From Anaerolineae bacterium (GTDB taxonomy: Bacteria > Chloroflexota > Anaerolineae > 4572-78 > J111), in NCBI GenBank assembly GCA_023151115.1, contig JAKLJP010000003.1, positions 186,001 to 250,000 on the forward strand: a stretch of DNA of 64,000 nt. Reading direction: 5' to 3'. Both the position numbers and the translations under genes were made by a program. Within the stretch, counting starts at the first letter, position 1. The number at the start of each line of letters is the position of its first letter. A model generated the notes under the pieces. That model had not been told where the DNA came from. It was given only the letters and a program-made list of their open reading frames with translations, and made no database searches. Below, in pieces: positions 44,151 to 53,148 of the stretch.

Positions 44151-44175
44151 AAAAACGCTCTCATCGAGCGTTTTT
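44151..44175 (-). terminator. Bidirectional intrinsic terminator after the M50 protease gene
   Basis: AAAAACGCTC, loop TCATC, GAGCGTTTTT. On the minus strand the stem is followed by a T-rich run (TTTTTTG), which fits termination of the protease transcript. Confidence 0.85.
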
Positions 44176-44248
44176 GTGGCTGAAATAATAGAGAGCCGGG
44201 GGCGTAGAGGGTCTAACCGACCCCCAACCCCCGACCCCTGATCCCCCA

Positions 44249-45376
44249 TTAACCAGCCTGCCAGCCAATACGCCGACCGGAACTTTGACTTCGGCTGAGA
44301 AAACCAAAGACCCGGTAAACATCTTCCAGGCTGATCAAGCCCCGGAAGTGCAGACCATCGTACACCGCCGCCACCCGGCTGGAAGTTTGAGCCAGCTTGT
44401 CCTGCACCTCGTCCAGCGAGGCGGTCAGGGCAATCGTCGGCACGGTGCGGGCCTGCTGCATAATCTCGGCAACCCGGCTGCGCCAGCGACCCTGCTGCAT
44501 GGCCTGGGTGACAGTATGATGCGAAGCCACGCCCAACAGTTGCCCGGTCAGCGGGTCGAGTACGGGAAAATCGGGCTGGCGGCTGGTCATCATTAACGAG
44601 GCAACCTGGCCGACGGTCGCTTCGGGCGAAAGGGCGACTGCATGGGGCGTCAACGCCTGGGCGACCCGCACCTTGCGCAACATCCCTTTCACCGCCACCG
44701 CCTGGCCTTCCTGGCCGCCGGCAAAGAAGATAAAGACCGCGATGAGAGCCAGGAAAATCTGGCCGGGCACAAAGAGCGCGACCAGCCCCAAGCCAATAGC
44801 AAAGACACGCCCAACGGTCACAGCTATCTGAGTGGCGCGTTGATAATCGGTGAAAAAGCCCAAAGTCGCCCGCAGCACCCGTCCGCCATCCAGGGGAAAA
44901 GCCGGGATCATATTAAATATCGCCAGCGAAATATTGGCCGAGAGTAAAAAAGTCAGCAACCCCAGCAGGCCCGGCTGCATCAGCATCCGCAGCGAGAAGG
45001 TTTCGCCTTGCAGCGCGGCCAAAACCGCCACCAGCGGTAATAACCCTATGGCTAAAACCACGTTAACTAGCGGGCCGGCCAGCGCCACGACCAATTCATG
45101 CAAAGGTTTCTCCGGCATCCGTTCCAGCCGGGCCAGACCGCCAATCGGCAGCAGCGTAATATCTCTGACCGGAATGCCATAGCCCAGCGCGGCCACACTG
45201 TGGCCCAACTCGTGCAGCAAAACCAGGGTAAAGAGCGCCAGAGTTACCAACACGCCGTACAACGGCCCGGCGCTGCCGCCATAGTTAAATGCTCCCCAGA
45301 CCAGAATCAGCAAAAAAGTCAGGTGTATCTTGATGTCAATTCCAAATATTCGTCCTACTTTAATAGACCAACTCAT
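44249..45376 (-). CDS. Site-2-protease family (M50) intramembrane metallopeptidase with two CBS domains
   Basis: A 375-residue membrane protein with about six hydrophobic segments. The zinc motif HELGH near residue 55 lies in a membrane helix, and the second motif NMIPAFPLDGGRVLR supplies the Asp ligand. Two CBS domains fill residues about 245-360 (MLRKVRVAQALTPHAVALSPEATVGQVASLM and VPTIALTASLDEVQDKL). It belongs to the SpoIVFB-like subgroup that cleaves membrane-embedded regulators. CBS domains suggest control by adenine nucleotides. A promoter lies at 45527-45556. Confidence 0.93.
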   Translation of the reverse strand: MSWSIKVGRIFGIDIKIHLTFLLILVWGAFNYGGSAGPLYGVLVTLALFTLVLLHELGHSVAALGYGIPVRDITLLPIGGLARLERMPEKPLHELVVALAGPLVNVVLAIGLLPLVAVLAALQGETFSLRMLMQPGLLGLLTFLLSANISLAIFNMIPAFPLDGGRVLRATLGFFTDYQRATQIAVTVGRVFAIGLGLVALFVPGQIFLALIAVFIFFAGGQEGQAVAVKGMLRKVRVAQALTPHAVALSPEATVGQVASLMMTSRQPDFPVLDPLTGQLLGVASHHTVTQAMQQGRWRSRVAEIMQQARTVPTIALTASLDEVQDKLAQTSSRVAAVYDGLHFRGLISLEDVYRVFGFLSRSQSSGRRIGWQAG

Positions 45377-45426
45377 CGTTGTTCCTTATACCTCCGTCGA
45401 AGAGACCATTCCAAGATTTAAGCCAG

Positions 45427-45467
45427 TCAAAACGTCTTGCGTCTTACGTGTTCCGTCTGTGTTACGC
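45427..45467. repeat. CGTCTTG heptamer array in the M50 leader
   Basis: ACGTCTTGCGTCTTACGTG and TTCCGTCTGTG are followed by TTACGCAAAGTACGAC in the opposite sense. It sits in the 5' untranslated region of the protease transcript. Confidence 0.68.
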
Positions 45468-45526
45468 AAAGTACGACTTTACTGGACTCTACAACACAGA
45501 CTAAATCAACTCTTCAATTACCCCAT

Positions 45527-45556
45527 AGTATAGCTTTTGATTATTAGAATTGTCAT
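45527..45556 (-). promoter_or_regulatory. Candidate promoter of the M50 protease gene
   Basis: On the minus strand ATGACA (45551-45556) and TATACT (45527-45532) are 18 bases apart. The predicted leader of about 145 nt includes the heptamer array. The rest of 45377-45787 contains only repeats and no gene. Confidence 0.55.
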
Positions 45557-45682
45557 AGAATTAGTTTAAAGTGAGATGAGAGCAAGCGCGCACTTGTGCC
45601 TATAGGCCGGGTAGGGTAAAATTTATCCAACAAGTAGACCCATCGGGTTTAAAAGGCGCTTCCCCAAAATAATGATGAGGAC

Positions 45683-45740
45683 TCGTGTCGTGTGTTGCGT
45701 CAAAGGTAAAACGAAAGACGCAACACGCAACACGCTTGGG
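45683..45740. repeat. CAACACG heptamer inverted array upstream of the large kinase gene
   Basis: CGTGTCGTGTGTTGCGTC is answered by GACGCAACACGCAACACGC around an A-rich loop. The right arm has two perfect CAACACG units. Confidence 0.8.
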
Positions 45741-45787
45741 GCTGCCTGAAACTGGATGTGTCTCCCAATCCTCCCCAGGAAGCCGCC

Positions 45788-48700
45788 ATGTTCAAACGAC
45801 GCCAACCGACCCTTTCGACCATTAGCCTCGGCTCTCTGCTGCATGGACGCTATCGGCTGCAAGAACAGCTCGGCCAGGGCGGTGCAGGGATTGTCTACAA
45901 GGCCGAAGATGAACAGCTCCAGCGCATTGTAGCCCTAAAAGTGTTGACCACCGATGGCGGCATGGCCGCGGACAAGCTGGCTCGTTTCCGCAGCGAGGCC
46001 CTGTCGGTGGCGCAGCTCAACCACCCTAACATTATCACCCTGTACGATTACGCCGAACAGGAAGCGCATCCTTATCTGGTCATGGAGTATGTGCCCGGCC
46101 AGGATTTGTGGAGCCTGGACAACAGCTACGCCCCCAACTTGATGCCCATCGAGGTCTCGCTGCCCATTATTGATGGCATTCTAGCCGCCCTGGAATATTC
46201 CCACGCCCACAAAGTTATTCACCGCGACCTCAAACCCGAAAACGTAATGATTACCCCCGAAGGCCAGGTGAAAGTGATGGATTTTGGCCTGGCCCGGATT
46301 CAGGGGCAATCGCGGCTGACGCAAGAGGGATTGGTGGCCGGGACGGCTTCGTACCTGGCCCCGGAACTGGCCCTGGGCGAGCCAGGCGACCACCGGGTTG
46401 ACCTGTACGCGCTGGGGGTGATGATGTATGAACTGCTCACCGGCCGCCTGCCCTTTTCCGGCGACGACCCTCTCAGTGTGGTCTCGCAGCATATTCATGC
46501 CCCGGTGGTGCCGCCCCAACGCTACAATCCGGCTATCTCCGCCGAACTGCAAGCCGTTGTGCTCAAGCTGCTGGCCAAACACGCCAACGAGCGTTATCCC
46601 CATGCCGGCGAAGTCCGCCGCGAATTAGCCCCGCTGCTGGCCGAATTGCGCGGTGAGACAATCGCCTCATCTATCGAGCCGGAGCCAGCGCTCGCCCTTA
46701 GTTTTGAAGTCGGCGCTGCCCAGCAAGCCCTGCTTGACCGCATTGCACGCGGCAAAATGATTGGCCGTGAGGCCGAAATGACCGAACTCAAACGGCGCTG
46801 GGACCGCGTCCGCCGGGGCGAGGCCGAGATGGAGCCGGTTTTGCTAATTTCGGGCGAGGCTGGGATTGGCAAAAGCCGGCTGCTGCGCGAATTGCAGGTT
46901 TATGCCGGTCTGCGCGATGGTTACGTTTTACAAGGCATTGCCCGCGAGGAAGATATGGGCATCCCCTACAACCTTTTTGCCACCGCCCTGCGCAACTATA
47001 TCCGCGAGCAGCCGGCAGACACGCTGGCTCGTCACGCCCCCGGTTTCATCGCCGGCGAAGTGGTCAAACTGGCCCCGCAACTGGGCGACAAGCTGGGCTA
47101 TATTCCGCCCAACCCGCCGCTCAGCGCCGACGCCGAGCGTGCCCGCCTGTTGGAACAGGTCAGCAATTTCTTTTTGAATATGGCTAACGAGCGGCCCGTC
47201 CTGCTTCTGCTGGATGACCTGCACTTTGCCGACCCCGGCAGCCTGGAACTCCTGGAAACGCTGGCCCGCAGTTCTGTGGGCAGTTCGCTGCTCATCGCCG
47301 GAGCCTACCGGGATGTGTCGGTCGGCTTTTCTACAGCCATTAACCACCATATTGCCGTGCTGGCCGTATCAGAGCTGGTCTACCGCGTCCCCCTGGCCCG
47401 CCTGCCGGATACGGCGGTGCGGCAAATGCTGGAGGCGCTGTTGGGCGACCCGGTCAGCGATGAGTTTGTCCGCTCGATTTACGATGTGACCGAAGGCAAC
47501 CCGCTGTTTGTGGAGGAAGTGGTCAAAAATCTGGCCGTTGACGGCCAGATTATGCTGCGCGACGGCCACTGGGAGCAGCGCGACACGGGCCGTTTGCACG
47601 TACCGGGCAGCATCAAATCGGTGCTGGGGGGACGGCTCAAGCGCATCAAAAAGTCTACCCTGGAACTGCTGCAACTGGCCGCCGCCATTGGCCGCACCTT
47701 TACTCTGGACCTCTTGACCGAGGCCAGCCCTTATGGCGAGGAAATTATCGAGGCGGCTTTTGAAGAAGCCTTTCTGTACCAGTTGATCGAGATGAACAAA
47801 ATTGTAGACCAGGCCCACAACAGCCGTTATGGCCTGGATGTGACCTATCAGTTTCAACACGCCATTATCCGCGAAACGCTGTACGAGGAGTTGCGCCCCC
47901 TGCGCCGCCGTTTACTGCACCGGCGGGTGGCTCAAGCTATGGAAAAACTGGCGGGCGACCAGCCCATCGAGAAGCCGGCGGTGTTGGCTCATCACTTTAT
48001 CGCCGGGGGGCGGGAAGATTTGGCGGTCTGCTATCTGCGCCAGGCCGGTGATAATGCCCGCCAGGTCCATGCCAACGCCGAGGCGGTGGACTACTTCAGA
48101 CAGGCCCGTGAAATCATGGAGGACGCCGCCCTGGATTTGAATGAGTCAGACGGGCGGGCCAACCTGGTCCAGCGCTTTGACTTGCTGAGCCAGGAGCAGG
48201 CCATTTTGCACCTGATGAGCGACCGCAGCCGCGAATTGGAAACCCTGGAAGCCTTGCTTGAAGCCGCCGAAGCCCTGGACGACCAGCCCCGTTGGGTCGA
48301 GGTGATGTCGTGGCTGGCGCTGTATTACTGGCATATCGGCCGGCTCAACCAGGCCGAAAAAGTGGCCCGCCAGGGCCTGGAGGTGGCCCAGAAAAACAAC
48401 GACCGGCGCGGTGAGCAATACTGCCTGGAACAAATTGCCCGCGTCTTGTGGACTCGCCGCAACGCCGACAGCATGCATTACGCGGCCCAGGCCCTGCTGA
48501 TTGCCCAGGAATTGGGCGACCGGCGGCGGGAGGGCCGCCTGACAGAGTTGGTCGGCCACATCTATACTGACACTCTGCACGACCCGGAGCGGGCTGCCAT
48601 TTATTTCGAACAGGCGCTGGCCATCTGCCGCGAAACCGGCAACCGCCTGGAAGAAGCCTGGACGTTGTGGGGCATGGGCGGCCTGGCCATGTTTGTCAAC

Positions 48701-49471
48701 CATTACGTCCGCGCCCTCAATTTGTACGAGCAAGCCAAAGAAATCTCCGAAAGTATGGGAGCAACCTTACAGGTAGGTTGGGATGTGTACGACATGGGCA
48801 ACGCCTGGTATAACCTGGGCGATTATGAAGCCGCCCGGACACATTATGAGCAGGCCCAGGTAATTTTTAACAGCTCGCACCATCAGCGCGGCAAAATATA
48901 CGCTATGATTTCGCTGGGACTGGTGTTGATGGCGACCGGCCAACTCGACCCGGCCTCAACCTATCTGGAGCAGGCCATGCGCCAGGGCGAAGAACGCCAG
49001 GATGCCAGCCTGATTTTCCGCAGCTACGAGGCGCTGGCCGCCTATTACCAACGCCTGGGCGGCGATGATAACCTGACCTATGCCATCCGGCTCAGCAATC
49101 AGGTGATTAAGCTGGCCGTGGAGGGCGACCACTTTGAGCACGAGCTACTGGGCCACTACCTGCGCAGCACCAGCCTGTATCACCTGAGCGAGTTTGACGA
49201 CGCGTTCAAAAGCTCTAGCCAGGCCGTCGGCCAGCTCGAGCGGCTGACCTACATTCATTCCCTCCAAATTTCGGCGGCGGAGATTTATTTTCAACACAGC
49301 CAGATTTTGGCCGCCCTGGGGGAAATGGCTCAAGCTCAACATTATCTCCAGCAAGCTTACAGCGAAGTAATGCGCAAAGCCAAACTCATCCCCGACGACT
49401 TGCAGCGCCGCGATTTTCTGCAAAATGTGCCGGTCAACCGGCAGATTTTAAAGGCCAATCGGGAGAGTTAG
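45788..49471 (+). CDS. Ser/Thr kinase fused to AAA-type ATPase and TPR array
   Basis: A 1227-residue cytoplasmic protein. The kinase domain (about 17-275) has LGQGGAGIVYKAED, VALK, the intact catalytic loop HRDLKPEN and DFG. An AAA_16-like ATPase follows, with Walker A GEAGIGKS near 357 and Walker B LLLLDDLHF near 470. The C-terminal 480 residues are tetratricopeptide-like repeats (YYWHIGRLNQAEKVARQGLEVAQ, ALNLYEQAKEISESMG and others). The layout matches PknB-AAA-TPR signalling hubs of Chloroflexota and Myxococcota. ATG at 45788 with AGGAAG upstream is preferred to the GTG at 45758. Targets are unknown. Confidence 0.93.
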   Translation: MFKRRQPTLSTISLGSLLHGRYRLQEQLGQGGAGIVYKAEDEQLQRIVALKVLTTDGGMAADKLARFRSEALSVAQLNHPNIITLYDYAEQEAHPYLVMEYVPGQDLWSLDNSYAPNLMPIEVSLPIIDGILAALEYSHAHKVIHRDLKPENVMITPEGQVKVMDFGLARIQGQSRLTQEGLVAGTASYLAPELALGEPGDHRVDLYALGVMMYELLTGRLPFSGDDPLSVVSQHIHAPVVPPQRYNPAISAELQAVVLKLLAKHANERYPHAGEVRRELAPLLAELRGETIASSIEPEPALALSFEVGAAQQALLDRIARGKMIGREAEMTELKRRWDRVRRGEAEMEPVLLISGEAGIGKSRLLRELQVYAGLRDGYVLQGIAREEDMGIPYNLFATALRNYIREQPADTLARHAPGFIAGEVVKLAPQLGDKLGYIPPNPPLSADAERARLLEQVSNFFLNMANERPVLLLLDDLHFADPGSLELLETLARSSVGSSLLIAGAYRDVSVGFSTAINHHIAVLAVSELVYRVPLARLPDTAVRQMLEALLGDPVSDEFVRSIYDVTEGNPLFVEEVVKNLAVDGQIMLRDGHWEQRDTGRLHVPGSIKSVLGGRLKRIKKSTLELLQLAAAIGRTFTLDLLTEASPYGEEIIEAAFEEAFLYQLIEMNKIVDQAHNSRYGLDVTYQFQHAIIRETLYEELRPLRRRLLHRRVAQAMEKLAGDQPIEKPAVLAHHFIAGGREDLAVCYLRQAGDNARQVHANAEAVDYFRQAREIMEDAALDLNESDGRANLVQRFDLLSQEQAILHLMSDRSRELETLEALLEAAEALDDQPRWVEVMSWLALYYWHIGRLNQAEKVARQGLEVAQKNNDRRGEQYCLEQIARVLWTRRNADSMHYAAQALLIAQELGDRRREGRLTELVGHIYTDTLHDPERAAIYFEQALAICRETGNRLEEAWTLWGMGGLAMFVNHYVRALNLYEQAKEISESMGATLQVGWDVYDMGNAWYNLGDYEAARTHYEQAQVIFNSSHHQRGKIYAMISLGLVLMATGQLDPASTYLEQAMRQGEERQDASLIFRSYEALAAYYQRLGGDDNLTYAIRLSNQVIKLAVEGDHFEHELLGHYLRSTSLYHLSEFDDAFKSSSQAVGQLERLTYIHSLQISAAEIYFQHSQILAALGEMAQAQHYLQQAYSEVMRKAKLIPDDLQRRDFLQNVPVNRQILKANRES

Positions 49472-49601
49472 TCTGTACCCGACCAATTCATCTCGATAAT
49501 GATTTAGTGCGACTTCCCGATCGCCCTAGAATTTCCCCAGGTGGGACACCCCGGCCGAGTTTGATGAGATTAACGCCAAATTTTGCCGGCTGCCGCCGTG
49601 A

Positions 49602-49920
49602 TTATTTCGCACGACCGCTGGCTTCTTTTGCCTCAATTAGAGAGATGAGCAGTTCCACCGCTTCGGCGGCAAAGGCCGGGTCGTCAGTGTGAGTGTTGCG
49701 CTCGATAACCCGCATGTTGGGCGGCAGGTTAGCCTTCAACTCAGCCACAAAAGCGGCGTCGGCTGCGGGGTCGTAGAAACCTTCCCCTTTAACCGCATAA
49801 CTATCGTAGCCGGCAGCGCCCGCATCACCCGGGTACTCAAGGTGGTCACTTGTGTGCCGCCGCCCAATTTTACATCCTGGCAGGTCAGCGGGGAAATAAA
49901 GTCCTCCAGAAAAGTTTTCG
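49602..49920 (-). pseudogene. C-terminal remnant of a Tm-1-like (UPF0261) protein
   Basis: On the minus strand an open frame ends at TAA 49604-49602. It reads AGAAGYDSYAVKGEGFYDP, then AAFVAELKANLPPNMRVIERNTHTDDPAFAAEAVELLISLIEA, which resembles the C-terminus of Tm-1-like ATP-binding proteins (FYDP... HINDPAFA). No start or N-terminal part is present. The coding sense fades out next to an octamer array at 49931. The call is tentative because only about 90 residues remain. The rest of 49472-50113 shows no gene apart from this relic and the array. Confidence 0.45.
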
Positions 49921-49930
49921 CCGCTAAAAC

Positions 49931-49990
49931 AGGTAGCAAAGTAGCATGTAGCATGTCATAAATATGCTACTTTGCTACTTGCTACCTTTC
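49931..49990. repeat. GTAGCAAA/TTTGCTAC inverted octamer array
   Basis: AGGTAGCAAAGTAGCATGTAGCATG is answered by ATGCTACTTTGCTACTTGCTACC around a short loop. It marks the upstream edge of the Tm-1-like relic. Confidence 0.8.
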
Positions 49991-50113
49991 TCGTTGAGAA
50001 AGAACTTTTCTGGACACCCATACCCATACAACAACAGGTTCAAGCTCTGTATTCGTCCAAATGAAAAATACATTGTATGATAGGACGGCAAGAGTTCACT
50101 TTGGAGGCTCATT

Positions 50114-51265
50114 ATGTCCATCAATTTTGACGCCATGACCACTTTACTGCAAGCCATGGTGCGCCTGCACACCCCACCCGGCGAGGAAAAATCGCTGATC
50201 GAACTGCTGGCGGGGGAAATGCGTCGGCTGGGCTTTGACCGGGTTTGGGTCAACCCCGAAGGCAGCCTGATTGGACTGATCGAGGGAGCGCGGCCCGGCC
50301 CCACCTTATTACTCGACACGCACGGCGACACGGTTGGCGTCGCGCCGGGAGTCCCCTGGCAGCATGATCCTTTTGGGGCGGTCATCGAAGGGGGACGGAT
50401 ATATGGTCGGGGCACGTCGGATATGAAAGGGGCGCTGGCGGCCATGATTTACGCCGCCTTGGCCGCTGACCGCAGCCGCCTGGCCGGACGGGTGGCCATC
50501 AGTGTGACGGTGATGGAGGAAGTTCTGGAGGGCATCGCTCTGAAAACGGTCATGGAGGAGGTTGAGCCAGATTTTGTGGTCATCGGTGAATCCACCGAAC
50601 TGAACCTGAATCACGGCGGGCGGGGGCGCGCCGAAATTCACCTGGAAACCATTGGCCGGCCCGCTCATTCCTCCTCACCGCAGTTGGGGGTGAACGCGGT
50701 TCACCTGATGCTACCGGCAGTCCAGGCGCTCAAGGAGCTGGCCCTGCCCAGCGACCCGCTGCTCGGTCCGGCTATCCTGGCCCTGACCGACATCATCTCC
50801 GCCCCCTATCCGGGCTATTCGGTCATCCCCAGCCGTTGCCGGGTGACGTATGATCGCCGCCTGCTGGCCGGTGAAACTATTGAAAGTGTGATAGGTTCTA
50901 TCCAACGGCTACCCGAATTGACCGGGGTGAATGTCGCCATTGCCCAAGGAGAACACACCACCTACACCGGGGCAAAGCTGCGCCACTCCAAATTTTTCCC
51001 GGCCTGGAAATTTGCCGCCGACCATCCCTTTGTGCAAAGAGCGTTGGCAGGTTTGCAGGTGGTCGGGTTGAATCCGAGCCTGGGCGCTTATCGTTTCTGC
51101 ACCAATGCGGCCTACAGCGCCGGAATGGCCGGCGTCCCCACTATCGGCTTTGGCCCCTCCGCCGAAGGCCAGGCCCACGTTATTGACGAGTATATTGAGT
51201 TTGAACAGCTGTACGCGGCTGCACGGGGTTATTTGGGTATTATTGAAAGTGTGTTGAGAGTATAG
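50114..51265 (+). CDS. M20 family metallopeptidase (YgeY-like hydrolase)
   Basis: A 383-residue di-zinc hydrolase. The metal ligands lie in DTHGDTV, GRGTSDMKG, VMEEVLEG, the GESTELNLNHGGRGR segment and a C-terminal His in AHVIDEY. The wording DTVGVAP...W..DPFGAVIEGGRIYGRGTSDMKG resembles the YgeY subgroup linked to selenium-dependent purine metabolism, but no such genes lie nearby. Generic amidohydrolase or dipeptidase activity is the safe call. TTTGGAGG lies seven bases before the ATG. Confidence 0.92.
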   Translation: MSINFDAMTTLLQAMVRLHTPPGEEKSLIELLAGEMRRLGFDRVWVNPEGSLIGLIEGARPGPTLLLDTHGDTVGVAPGVPWQHDPFGAVIEGGRIYGRGTSDMKGALAAMIYAALAADRSRLAGRVAISVTVMEEVLEGIALKTVMEEVEPDFVVIGESTELNLNHGGRGRAEIHLETIGRPAHSSSPQLGVNAVHLMLPAVQALKELALPSDPLLGPAILALTDIISAPYPGYSVIPSRCRVTYDRRLLAGETIESVIGSIQRLPELTGVNVAIAQGEHTTYTGAKLRHSKFFPAWKFAADHPFVQRALAGLQVVGLNPSLGAYRFCTNAAYSAGMAGVPTIGFGPSAEGQAHVIDEYIEFEQLYAAARGYLGIIESVLRV

Positions 51266-51416
51266 ATCGGAATTACTTTCTAACTGTTTTCTCACAAAAT
51301 TCACGTTGGATTCAAATTCAGACTTGTTAATATTGAGGAACATAGTGTAATATTATAGGTAAGAAAAGCTGTTGCTCATTAATAATTTCTCTTAGTTTTC
51401 AGCAAAGCGATTGGTC

Positions 51417-51932
51417 ATGATTAAATGTCAGTTTTGTCAGACTGTCCATGTGGATAATACCATTTTTTGCAGTGAGTGTGGCTACTATCTGCTGGAAAAT
51501 ACCGGCCGGGAGACTGATCCCTTAGATACGGTGGAAATGCGCGAGGAGGAAAATCGCACTGTCAATGGTCTGGCCGGCTCGCTCCAGCGTGGCGGCGAGT
51601 CCCTGGCAATCCGCCTAAAGATCGGTCCCCGGCAGCGCGAGGTCGAGATGCCCCTCAACGTCATTACCCATTTGGGCCGGGTAGACGCTTCTGCAAGCGT
51701 CTTTCCAGAGGTAGACCTGAGCGACGATAGTGATGCTTCGCACGGGGTGTCTCGCCGCCACGCTCGTATTCTCAAACAGGGCGGCATGGTCGTGGTCGAA
51801 GATATGGGCAGTATCAACGGCACTTTTGTCAATGGCAAGCGGCTTGATCCCTACCTGCCCGAAGTACTCAACGACGGGGACGTTCTCCAATTAGGTAAAC
51901 TCAAGATAGAAGTAAAGATTCGCAAACGATAG
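51417..51932 (+). CDS. Zinc-ribbon FHA-domain protein
   Basis: A 171-residue protein. The N-terminal zinc ribbon has CQFC and CSECGYYL. The FHA domain (about 80-165) has LGRVD, SRRHARIL, MGSINGTFVNGKRL and LNDGDVLQLG, the phosphothreonine-binding loop residues. It likely reads phosphorylation by the Ser/Thr kinases, with the PP2C gene downstream as the opposing enzyme. There is no good ribosome-binding site at the ATG 51417; a TTG at 51411 is in frame. Confidence 0.9.
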   Translation: MIKCQFCQTVHVDNTIFCSECGYYLLENTGRETDPLDTVEMREEENRTVNGLAGSLQRGGESLAIRLKIGPRQREVEMPLNVITHLGRVDASASVFPEVDLSDDSDASHGVSRRHARILKQGGMVVVEDMGSINGTFVNGKRLDPYLPEVLNDGDVLQLGKLKIEVKIRKR

Positions 51933-52048
51933 GTCAATCATTAACATTCCAGGCTTTGTCTTAACATTACAAACCAGATTCAAACCAAATTCCGGTACAA
52001 TAATCAAAAGCTTTTTGCTTTAAAATTGGGGAGAGAAAGGAGGTAATG

Positions 52049-52195
52049 ATGTTATTTGTGCCACGTGAACAAGGGCAGGGCCTGGTTGAATATGCGTTGA
52101 TTTTGGTCTTGGTTGCTGTCGTGGTGATTGCAATCTTGCTGATAGTAGGTCCCGTCGTTGGCAATGTTTTCAGCAATCTGGTCGCTAATTTGTAA
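52049..52195 (+). CDS. Flp/Fap-type type IVb pilin (48 aa)
   Basis: A very small gene with AAAGGAGG five bases before the ATG. The product MLFVPREQGQGLVEYALILVL continues as a hydrophobic helix and ends VGNVFSNLVANL. GQGLVEYALIL is the prepilin signature: processing after the Gly before LVEYA would leave the Glu at position +5-like spacing typical of Flp pilins. No tad assembly genes (CpaF, TadB/C, prepilin peptidase) are in the window. An intrinsic terminator follows directly, so the gene is a stand-alone unit. Confidence 0.88.
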   Translation: MLFVPREQGQGLVEYALILVLVAVVVIAILLIVGPVVGNVFSNLVANL

Positions 52196-52228
52196 ATTTT
52201 TATTCCGTTGAAATTGTCTATTTTATCA

Positions 52229-52254
52229 GCCATCCCCTGGGGGATGGCTTTTTT
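52229..52254 (+). terminator. Intrinsic terminator of the pilin gene
   Basis: GCCATCCCC, loop TGG, GGGATGGC and six T residues. Confidence 0.92.
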
Positions 52255-52410
52255 GTTGCGCCACTCGCCCACGTTTACCTGAACCCTGCCAATGCGACTT
52301 TAAGACCATTGTCAAGACTGGTGATCAATGATATACTTGGGGGTAGACTGGGTCGTTTCAAGTTGACCCCCACCCCTCTTCTCTGAGTAGACAAACGCTA
52401 AGGACACAAA

Positions 52411-53148
52411 ATGACCAGCATTTCCGCACACAAAACCGACGTGGGGCGCGTATCCAAGCATAATCAGGATTATATCTGGACCGATGAGTCAAACCAGGTC
52501 TACATTGTTGCCGATGGCATGGGTGGGCAAGATGCGGGTGAACTGGCCAGTGAACTGGCGGCGACTACAACCGGCCAGTTTATCACGGCTCGGTTACAGG
52601 CACAGGCGACGGCTGCGGTGGTCAAAGAAATTATGAGCGCGGCCTTGGAGGCGGCCAACAAGACGGTGATGCGGGCGGCCCAGGCCGCTAAACAGGATCG
52701 TCCAATGGGGGCGGCCATCGTGGTGGCCGTAGTTCGCCCCCCGACTGCCTACATTTCTCACGCTGGAGATGCGCGCGCCTACTTGATTCAGCAGGCCACG
52801 GTAAGCCGGCTAACTACCGATGACTCCTGGGTCGCTCAATTGGTAGCCAACGGGGTTATTACCGAGGAACAGGCGGAGCATCACCCCTTAGGCCATATTT
52901 TGATTAAAGCCGTGGGGCACGAGTCACCCTTGGAGCCGGCCTTTAAAGAAGTAAAGGTGACTTCGGGCGACTGGCTGCTGCTGTGCAGTGATGGCCTCTG
53001 GAAGATGCTAAACCACGAACAATTTCTGGCGGTTCTACAGTCCCCTGAAACTACCCCGGCCAGCGCCGCCGAAACCCTGGTAGAGGCTGCCAACGCTGCC
53101 GGGGGTAAAGATAACATCTCGATCATTCTCATCAAAATCACCACTTAA
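52411..53148 (+). CDS. PP2C-family protein phosphatase (Stp/PrpC-like)
   Basis: A 245-residue metal-dependent Ser/Thr phosphatase. The motifs are DVGRVSKHNQD, ADGMGGQDAGE, GDARAYLI, CSDGLW and GGKDNISIIL, covering the metal-binding Asp residues. It would reverse phosphorylation by the Ser/Thr kinases encoded in this window. It follows the FHA and pilin genes but has its own leader after a terminator. The 3' end overlaps the convergent lipoprotein gene by four bases. Confidence 0.94.
   Translation: MTSISAHKTDVGRVSKHNQDYIWTDESNQVYIVADGMGGQDAGELASELAATTTGQFITARLQAQATAAVVKEIMSAALEAANKTVMRAAQAAKQDRPMGAAIVVAVVRPPTAYISHAGDARAYLIQQATVSRLTTDDSWVAQLVANGVITEEQAEHHPLGHILIKAVGHESPLEPAFKEVKVTSGDWLLLCSDGLWKMLNHEQFLAVLQSPETTPASAAETLVEAANAAGGKDNISIILIKITT

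Noticed and set aside
49507..49692. Plus-strand ORF between the large kinase gene and the M20 peptidase gene
   Set aside because: The minus strand of the same stretch carries the recognisable Tm-1-like C-terminus, so the plus frame is a shadow.
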